12,576 nucleotides of DNA from Christensenella sp. UBA6406 (GTDB lineage Bacteria; Bacillota; Clostridia; Christensenellales; UBA1242), in the NCBI GenBank assembly GCA_002438625.1, contig DJPS01000028.1, positions 1-12,576 on the forward strand, given 5' to 3'. A model generated the notes under the pieces. It was not told the DNA's origin, ran no database searches, and saw only the letters and a program-made list of their open reading frames with translations. Made by a program: the position numbers and the translations under genes. Positions 7,169 to 12,576 of this stretch are shown here, in pieces (within the stretch, counting starts at the first letter, position 1; every line of letters starts with the position of its first letter).

Positions 7169-7216
7169 ATTAAAAGCGGAACCCCTAACGCTAAAAATGA
7201 ATAGAAAAAGCCGTTG

Positions 7217-7276
7217 AAATTGCCCCAAGCAATTTGGCTTGCAACAACAATGCAAGCCCTTTGCCCAAAAGCAAAG
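7217..7276. repeat. Three directly abutting hairpins
   Basis: Three perfect stem-loops follow with no base between them. AAATTGC/GCAATTT spans 7217-7235 (7 bp, loop 5). GGCTTGCA/TGCAAGCC spans 7236-7258 (8 bp, loop 7). CTTTGC/GCAAAG spans 7259-7276 (6 bp, loop 6). No T-tract follows on either strand, so these are not ordinary terminators. They form the left shoulder of the GC-rich island. The regular packing suggests a structured RNA or a repeat element. Confidence 0.5.
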
Positions 7277-7291
7277 CAATGGCAATTAAGT

Positions 7292-7379
7292 GGGTGCGGA
7301 AACACCGCAACCGCAAGCCCGCCCCGCAAATAAATTTGCGTGCCCACCCGTGCTTGCCCGTGCCAGCGTTTCCGCACCC
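7292..7379. repeat. Large nested hairpin in the GC-rich island
   Basis: GGGTGCGGAAAC (7292-7303) is a perfect 12-bp inverted copy of GTTTCCGCACCC (7368-7379). Nested inside are GCAAGC/GCTTGC (7313-7318 with 7352-7357) and CGCAAA/TTTGCG (7325-7330 with 7335-7340, loop TAAA). All three stems are concentric, so the 88 bases can fold into one rod with internal loops. Either strand could form it. Confidence 0.6.
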
Positions 7380-7569
7380 CCACCAACGCTCGCTCCGCTC
7401 GCCCCACACTCCGCTCACGACCGCTTTCGCACAGGGTAGGCAAGCCCCGCTCCCGCTCTGCTTGCCCCTTCGCTCCTGCCAGCCGTTCGCTCACCCGCAC
7501 GCACTTTAGCTTCACATAGAACCACAACCACCCCTTAAACGCACCCATACCCCGTTCCCTAAGCGGCAA
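7380..7569. repeat. GC-rich, CGCTC-rich part of the island
   Basis: Bases 7321-7500 contain 123 G or C out of 180 (68%), against AT-rich DNA on both sides, with strong C bias on the plus strand. The pentamer CGCTC occurs eight times between 7387 and 7492 (7387, 7391, 7396, 7412, 7448, 7454, 7471, 7488). GGCAAGC (7439-7445) and GCTTGCC (7460-7466) form a 7-bp stem. The open frames crossing it have Arg/Gly/Ala-rich, low-complexity products with no family resemblance, and I do not call them genes. CCCTAA-containing sequences occur near both ends of the island (7183-7188 and 7557-7562) but are too weak to name as element termini. Confidence 0.5.
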
Positions 7570-7603
7570 AACCTATTGACAACATTTTAACAAATAAGTA
7601 ATT

Positions 7604-8188
7604 TTATATTAAAAATTCTTTTTCACTATTATTTTGCCTAACTTGGCTATAAGTCTTTTTAAATGTTTCATTTGTAACGGCATAAATCACAGTAAAGCTT
7701 GCAATAATTATAGCGGAACCTTTTGTTTCATACATAATTTCGCCCCATGGTACAGTAAATGAAATATCTTTATCAATAATTAAATATAGCACAGGTTTAG
7801 AGACTGGCATATATACTCCCACCTCACTAGTTGCAATATATTTTTGGTTAAATACATCGGGTTTTACAATATATTCCTCTCCATCATGGTTTGTAACAAT
7901 CATACTGCCTTCTACCTTTACAGTCCCCTTAGTTTCGCCAATTACATAAATCCTTCCATCTCTTTCAACTCTTGGTCTTGTATCAACTTGTTCACCGACA
8001 ACACCCTTTCTCGCTTTAACTTTTGCAATCTATTGGGCTATATTCAATCCTTCGCCTTGACTATCTAACTTATCCATATACCTAGCCACGCTTAATGGCA
8101 AATCATCAACAATTAAACAATCAACATAAATATCAGGACATTCTTCTTTATTTAAAGATATCAATTTTAACACTCTTGTTTTTTGCAT
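7604..8188 (-). pseudogene. Unrecognised protein gene broken by one in-frame TAG
   Basis: Reading from ATG at 8188, 52 codons run to a TAG (8032-8030); the same frame then continues without another stop for 141 codons to TAA at 7604. The N-terminal part begins MQKTRVLKLISLNKEE and ends GLNIAQ; after the stop come VDTRPRVERDGRIYVIG and GSMIVTNHDGEEYIVKPDVF. The latter faintly resembles the small PGDYG-type domain of uncharacterised proteins, but I would not assign it. No membrane segment or catalytic motif is evident. TAG is a real stop here, since the DUF1848 gene uses it, so loss of function by one point mutation is the simplest reading. Restart at the ATG of 7903, with AAGG nearby, could give a 99-residue product. 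The Shine-Dalgarno for 8188 is weak (AGGG, about 12 bases away). The GC-rich island lies downstream. Confidence 0.6.
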
Positions 8189-8324
8189 AAGCACACGCCC
8201 TAATTAATACCTAAAAATTAAATAAAACTTTATAACATTGTAAACCTATAAATATATTCATTATACAAAATACATATATTTAAATATTAAAAATTAAATC
8301 TCATTTTATTCTTTCTCAATATCA

Positions 8325-8353
8325 ATTATAGCATTTTACAAATATACTTGCAA
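8325..8353 (-). promoter_or_regulatory. Extended -10 promoter upstream of the broken gene
   Basis: On the minus strand TTGCAA (8353-8348), 17 bases, TATAAT (8330-8325), preceded by TGC. The start would be near 8318, leaving a leader of about 130 bases before the ATG at 8188. The -35 sits inside the perfect 12-base palindrome TACTTGCAAGTA (8345-8356), which might also be a binding site. Confidence 0.7.
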
Positions 8354-8394
8354 GTAAACTAATTTAAAAGGTAACTTATTTCATTAAAAAGCAC

Positions 8395-8428
8395 AAAAAA
8401 ATCAAGCGGGACTTGCTTGACTTTTTTT
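8395..8428. terminator. Bidirectional terminator-like hairpin
   Basis: TCAAGC (8402-8407) pairs with GCTTGA (8415-8420), loop of seven. Seven A's (8395-8401) lie before it and seven T's (8422-8428) after it, so it has a T-tract on either strand. On the minus strand it lies between tuf and the promoter at 8325-8353 and would insulate them. It is 380 bases beyond the tuf stop, a long 3' UTR if tuf really ends here. Confidence 0.75.
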
Positions 8429-8808
8429 AATTCTAGAATTTATTTCGCATAAAACACCATTCAATGTGGCCACACTAAACAATGCTTTAAGCAAATTTAT
8501 TGCAAATTTAAATACATTAAACTGCAAACTTTAAAATTGAACATTGACACACAAACAGCAGAAGCAGTTTATATGTTGCCTTATGTTTTTGCACAAAGCA
8601 ATAAAATTCAGGGATTTTACAACATTCAATTTGTTTTAAATAATGTAATTTTTAAACATATTAGCAAAAGATACATTTATTTCTTTACATTATTTATTGT
8701 GATAGCTAGCAATAAATAGCAATATTTATTAGCCAAACTATCTATATATAATCACACAATATAATTTCTAGGACAAAAACTTATTATGCAATTACCTAAT
8801 TAATTAAA
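8429..8808. other. Gene-free AT-rich stretch downstream of tuf
   Basis: I see no supportable gene here. A 60-codon frame at 8537-8719 on the plus strand starts with TTG, has no ribosome-binding site and shows no family resemblance. The 10-base palindrome TGTGGCCACA (8465-8474) stands out by its GC content. The stretch may be tuf 3' UTR or decayed sequence. Confidence 0.4.
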
Positions 8809-10008
8809 TTATTCAATAATTTTAGAAACAACGCCTGAACCAACAGTTCTACCGCCTTCACGGATAGCGAATCTTAGTCCTTCTTCAATAGCGATTTCTG
8901 AAATTAAAGTGATAGTCATAGTTGTATTATCACCTGGCATAACCATTTCAGTTCCTGGTTCCAATTCAATAGTACCAGTAATATCTGTAGTTCTGAAATA
9001 GAATTGTGGACGATAACCATTAAAGAATGGAGTATGTCTTCCGCCTTCTTCTTTCTTCAATACATATACTTGTGCAGTGAATTTAGTATGTGGGTGAATA
9101 GTGCCTGGTTTAGCTAGAACTTGACCTCTTTCAATTTGGTCTCTATTGATACCACGAAGCAATGCACCAATGTTATCACCAGCTTGTGCTTCATCTAGCA
9201 ACTTTCTAAACATTTCAACACCAGTAACAGTTGTGTTCAATTTAGAACCCATACCAACGATGTCTACAACATCACCAACTTTTAGGATACCTCTTTCTAC
9301 TCTACCAGTAGCAACTGTACCACGACCAGTGATTGTGAAAACGTCTTCCACTGGCATCAAGAATGGTTGGTCAATCGCTCTCTTAGGAGTAGGAATATAA
9401 CTGTCTACAGCGTCCATTAATTCTTGGATGCAAGCACATGCTGGGTCATCATATCTACCAGCTTGACAAGCTTCCAAAGCCTTAACAGCTGAACCTCTAA
9501 TAACTGGAGTGTTATCTCCATCAAATCCATAAGAAGTCAACAATTCTCTGATTTCCATTTCAACCAAATCAGCTAGTTCTGGATCAGCAATATCCATCTT
9601 GTTCATAAATACTACGATATATGGAACACCAACTTGTCTTGCAAGCAAGATATGCTCACGAGTTTGTGGCATTGGACCATCTGTAGCAGCAACAACTAGG
9701 ATAGCACCATCCATTTGTGCAGCACCTGTAATCATATTCTTTACATAGTCTGCGTGTCCTGGACAATCTACGTGTGCGTAATGTCTCTTAGCAGTTCTAT
9801 ACTCAATGTGTGAAGTATTAATTGTGATACCTCTTTCTTTTTCTTCTGGGGCTTTATCAATTTCGTCATACTTCATTGCTTGAGCCATACCTTTACCAGC
9901 TAAATAAGAAGCGATAGCAGCAGTTAATGTAGTTTTACCATGGTCAACGTGACCAATAGTACCAATATTAGCATGTTCTAAGTCTCTTGTATATTTTTCC
10001 TTAGCCAT
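8809..10008 (-). CDS. tuf: Elongation factor Tu
   Basis: GTPase that delivers aminoacyl-tRNA to the ribosomal A site; its guanine nucleotide exchange factor is EF-Ts. At 399 residues it is full length. The GTP-binding motifs are GHVDHGKT (19-26), the switch I region around KERGITINTSH (57-67), DCPGH (81-85, with His85 the catalytic histidine) and NKMD (136-139). Domains 2 and 3 follow, with GRGTVATGRVERG, GVEMFRK, GINRDQIERGQVLAKPG and the terminal GGRTVGSGVV. The ATG start is supported by AAAGGAGA (10026-10019), 10 bases upstream. It follows fusA in the classic str-operon order, but across 425 bases and with its own promoter, which fits the need for far more EF-Tu than EF-G. Confidence 0.99.
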   Translation of the reverse strand: MAKEKYTRDLEHANIGTIGHVDHGKTTLTAAIASYLAGKGMAQAMKYDEIDKAPEEKERGITINTSHIEYRTAKRHYAHVDCPGHADYVKNMITGAAQMDGAILVVAATDGPMPQTREHILLARQVGVPYIVVFMNKMDIADPELADLVEMEIRELLTSYGFDGDNTPVIRGSAVKALEACQAGRYDDPACACIQELMDAVDSYIPTPKRAIDQPFLMPVEDVFTITGRGTVATGRVERGILKVGDVVDIVGMGSKLNTTVTGVEMFRKLLDEAQAGDNIGALLRGINRDQIERGQVLAKPGTIHPHTKFTAQVYVLKKEEGGRHTPFFNGYRPQFYFRTTDITGTIELEPGTEMVMPGDNTTMTITLISEIAIEEGLRFAIREGGRTVGSGVVSKIIE

Positions 10009-10076
10009 TAATACATAATCTCCTTTAACTTAATTTAATTCTTTTTAATTTTTTGTAAATTTTATTCTACGATGTA

Positions 10077-10105
10077 ATTATAACAAATCACAAAAATAAA
10101 TGCAA
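10077..10105 (-). promoter_or_regulatory. Separate extended -10 promoter of tuf
   Basis: On the minus strand TTGCAT (10105-10100), 17 bases, TATAAT (10082-10077), preceded by TGT. Transcription would start near 10070, giving a 60-base leader. Confidence 0.78.
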
Positions 10106-10433
10106 ACAATTTTATAAGATTTTTAAATTTTTATTTAAATTTAATATTTTACATCAATTTTGGGACATAAAACTATTGTTAAATACCTTTAAATACAAAT
10201 TGCAAAACACAAATTTAATTATATGCAATACTTTTGCAAAATGTTTTACTACACCCTTACATAATTTACTAACTAATAAACCATTCTAATTATCAATTTG
10301 CACGCTAGTTAAAATTGAAAATCAAAACAAATCTATTTTTACACTTAATTTTTCAGTACTAAAAATTAAATCTATTCAACCAATCGGCAAAATATAAATT
10401 ATTCTATAAATGAATATTACATTTATTTATATA
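10106..10433. other. AT-rich fusA-tuf spacer
   Basis: No gene is seen. Two AT-rich inverted repeats occur: ATAAATG/CATTTAT (10406-10412 with 10420-10426), immediately after the fusA stop, and TTAATTTTT/AAAAATTAA (10345-10353 with 10361-10369). Neither has a GC-containing core followed by a clear T-tract on the minus strand, so a fusA terminator is not established and fusA-tuf read-through remains possible. Confidence 0.4.
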
Positions 10434-12527
10434 TTAATTCTTTGCTCTTTCGCCAATAATTTTTTCTGCAACATTTCTTGGAACTTCCGCATAGTGGTCA
10501 AATTCCATAGAGAATGAACCTCTACCTTGTGTTGCACTTCTTAGGTCAGTAACGTAACCAAACATTTCAGCAAGTGGGCATTCAGCCTTAATTAAGATTG
10601 AACCACCAAGACTATCGTTACCTAGTGGCAGACCACGCCTTTGGCTAATACTGCTCATTACATTACCAACATAATCGTTTTCATTAGGAACTTCAATCTC
10701 AACTTTCATAATAGGTTCAAGCAAGATTGGAGAAGCCTTTTTAACACCATCCTTAAATGCCATAGCAGCGGCAATCTTGAATGCCATTTCTGATGAGTCA
10801 ACTTCGTGGAATGAACCATCAACAACAGTTGCCTTAAAGTCAACAGTTTCATAACCAGCTAAAACACCAGTTTGCTTTGCTTCTCTAATACCCTTTTCAA
10901 CTGCTGGAATGTATTCCTTAGGAATAGAACCACCAACAGTCTTATCTTCAAACACAAAGCCTTTGCCTTGTTCTAATGGTTCAAGTTCAATCACGCAGTG
11001 ACCATATTGTCCTCTACCACCAGATTGCTTAATATACTTACCTTCGCTTGTAATCTTTTGCTTAAATGTCTCTCTATAAGCAACTTGTGGTTTACCAATA
11101 TTTGCCTCTACCTTAAACTCTCTTTGCAATCTATCAACAATAATGTCTAAGTGCAATTCACCCATACCAGCAATAACTGTTTGATTTGTTTCTGGGTCAG
11201 TTTCAGTCTTAAATGTTGGGTCCTCTTCGGCAAGCTTAATAAGTGCCATAACCATCTTTTCTTGCATTTGCTTAGTCTTAGGTTCAATAGCAAGTTTAAT
11301 AACTGGTTCAGGGAACTCCATACTCTCTAAGATAATTGGATGGTCCATATCGCAAAGTGTATCGCCTGTTGTTGTATCTTTAAGTCCAACAATAGCACAA
11401 ATATCACCAGCACAAACATCACTAATTTCAGTTCTGTTGTTAGAGTGCATTTGGATAAGTCTTCCAACCCTTTCTTTCTTGTCCTTAGTTGAATTATAAA
11501 CATAAGAACCAGCTTGCAATTTACCACTATATACACGGCAGAATGCAAGTTTTCCTACAAATGGGTCTGTCATTATTTTAAATGCCAAAGCACTGAATGG
11601 TGCATTATCATCAGTAGGACGTTCCTCAACTTCTTCAGTTCCAGGAACTTTACCTGTAATGTGGTCAATATCAACTGGAGATGGCAAGTAATCAACAACT
11701 GCATCTAGCATCTTTTGAATACCTTTATTTCCAAGTGCTGTACCACAACATACAGGGTTTATCTTCAATTCGCAAGTAGCCTTACGAAGAGCTTTCTTTA
11801 ATTCTTCTTCACTGATTTCTTCACCAGCAAAGTACTTTTCCAACAAAGCATCATCAGTTTCAGCAACCGCTTCAATCAATTTTGCTCTGTATTCTTTAGC
11901 CTTGTCTACCAAATCAGCTGGAATTTCAGTTTCTTCCATCTCTTTTCCAAGGTCATCTTTATATATTGTTGCTTTCATTGTGATTAGGTCAACTATTCCA
12001 CAGAAAGTCTCACTCGCTCCAATAGGAAGTTGAATAGGCACAGCATTAGCCTTCAATCTGTCTTTCATCATTTGAACAACACGATAAAAGTCTGCATCAT
12101 CTCTATCCATTTTATTTACAAATCCAATTCTTGGAACTTTATATTTAGTTGCTTGACGCCATACCGTTTCAGATTGTGGTTGTACACCGCCTCTTGCACA
12201 GAATACAGCAACAGCACCATCAAGAACCTTCAAACTTCTTTCAACTTCAACTGTAAAGTCCACGTGTCCTGGTGTATCAATTAGGTTAATTCTATAACCT
12301 TTCCATGTACAAGTTGTACAAGCAGAAGTAATTGTAATTCCTCTTTCCTTCTCTTGCTCCATCCAGTCCATTGTTGCACCAGCACCATCTTTGTCGTGAA
12401 CCTCATTGATTTTGTGAATCTTACCTGAATAGTATAGAATACGCTCACTTGTCGTAGTCTTACCAGCATCAATATGTGCCATAATACCTATGTTTCTATA
12501 TTTTTCTAACGGGCATAATCTAGGCAT
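10434..12527 (-). CDS. fusA: Elongation factor G
   Basis: Translational GTPase that drives translocation and, with ribosome recycling factor, splits ribosomes. At 697 residues it is complete and of normal length. GTP-binding motifs: AHIDAGKTT (17-25), MEQEKERGITI in switch I, DTPGHVDF (84-91, with catalytic His88) and NKMD (138-141). Domains II-V follow, with GMGELHLDI, the domain IV stretch GGRGQYGHCVIELEP and the C-terminal SSISQRRG and LRSATQGRG. Before switch I the segment HDKDGAGATMDWM is about three residues longer than E. coli's HDGAATMDWM (recalled from memory). The ATG start is supported by AAGGAGA (12543-12537), nine bases upstream. The promoter, and any rpsL-rpsG genes expected before fusA, lie beyond the right edge. 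Confidence 0.99.
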   Translation of the reverse strand: MPRLCPLEKYRNIGIMAHIDAGKTTTSERILYYSGKIHKINEVHDKDGAGATMDWMEQEKERGITITSACTTCTWKGYRINLIDTPGHVDFTVEVERSLKVLDGAVAVFCARGGVQPQSETVWRQATKYKVPRIGFVNKMDRDDADFYRVVQMMKDRLKANAVPIQLPIGASETFCGIVDLITMKATIYKDDLGKEMEETEIPADLVDKAKEYRAKLIEAVAETDDALLEKYFAGEEISEEELKKALRKATCELKINPVCCGTALGNKGIQKMLDAVVDYLPSPVDIDHITGKVPGTEEVEERPTDDNAPFSALAFKIMTDPFVGKLAFCRVYSGKLQAGSYVYNSTKDKKERVGRLIQMHSNNRTEISDVCAGDICAIVGLKDTTTGDTLCDMDHPIILESMEFPEPVIKLAIEPKTKQMQEKMVMALIKLAEEDPTFKTETDPETNQTVIAGMGELHLDIIVDRLQREFKVEANIGKPQVAYRETFKQKITSEGKYIKQSGGRGQYGHCVIELEPLEQGKGFVFEDKTVGGSIPKEYIPAVEKGIREAKQTGVLAGYETVDFKATVVDGSFHEVDSSEMAFKIAAAMAFKDGVKKASPILLEPIMKVEIEVPNENDYVGNVMSSISQRRGLPLGNDSLGGSILIKAECPLAEMFGYVTDLRSATQGRGSFSMEFDHYAEVPRNVAEKIIGERAKN

Positions 12528-12576
12528 AAATTAGGTTCTCCTTCAAATTTTAAGTTTATTTTAATTTGTTTCTTAA

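Noticed and set aside
7182..7566. CCCTAA-containing sequences near the two ends of the GC-rich island as mobile-element termini
   Set aside because: Only six bases match clearly, a similar sequence (CCCCTTAAACGC) also occurs at 7531-7542 inside the island, and no transposase is present.
7096..7569. 157-codon minus-strand frame through the GC-rich island
   Set aside because: It starts with TTG without a clear ribosome-binding site. It is Arg/Gly/Ala-rich then abruptly hydrophobic, overlaps frames of similar length on both strands, and follows base composition and hairpins rather than codon usage.
8537..8719. 60-codon plus-strand frame starting with TTG
   Set aside because: No ribosome-binding site, no convincing promoter, no family resemblance; consistent with a chance frame in AT-rich DNA.
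10345..10426. AT-rich inverted repeats as a fusA terminator
   Set aside because: Stems are nearly pure A-T and lack a following T-tract in the transcribed direction.

Overview
The window is an AT-rich bacterial chromosome segment with standard code 11: TAA, TAG and TGA all end genes, and some starts are GTG/TTG. The EF-Tu, EF-G and L19 sequences, purine-rich Shine-Dalgarno sites and consensus sigma-A-type promoters point to a low-GC Bacillota lineage, probably an uncultured Clostridia-like anaerobe. Nothing in the sequence fixes a genus.

Layout. (1) 1-822 (+): 3' part of a HelD-like UvrD/Rep helicase, cut by the left edge. (2) 957-2669 (+): metG, with its own promoter and a strong terminator shared with the convergent uppP (2780-3538, -). 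(3) 3879-4970 (+): ychF, behind a perfect TTGACA-17-TATAAT promoter and a 150-base leader. It ends in a bidirectional terminator shared with a convergent DUF1848-type radical-SAM-like gene (5056-5988, -). (4) 6169-6510 (-): rplS, transcribed alone from a strong extended -10 promoter about 350 bases upstream; the leader can close into a 300-base long-range fold. (5) 6900-7600: no credible gene; it holds AT-rich imperfect repeats and then an island of about 68% GC packed with nested and abutting hairpins. (6) 7604-8188 (-): an unfamiliar 194-codon gene broken by one in-frame TAG, with an intact promoter. (7) 8809-10008 tuf and 10434-12527 fusA (both -): the end of a str-type operon, with a separate promoter for tuf.

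The recognised genes are mostly housekeeping: translation (metG, rplS, tuf, fusA, and the ribosome-associated ATPase ychF), RNA polymerase recycling (helD-like) and cell-wall lipid-carrier recycling (uppP). They do not form one pathway and most have their own transcription signals. Four of the five convincing promoters share a 17-base spacer and a TGn extended -10.

No CRISPR array, tRNA, rRNA, transposase or phage gene was seen. The parts most likely to hold something undescribed are the rplS leader, the GC-rich hairpin island and the broken gene beside it. None of these amounts to a demonstrated new system.
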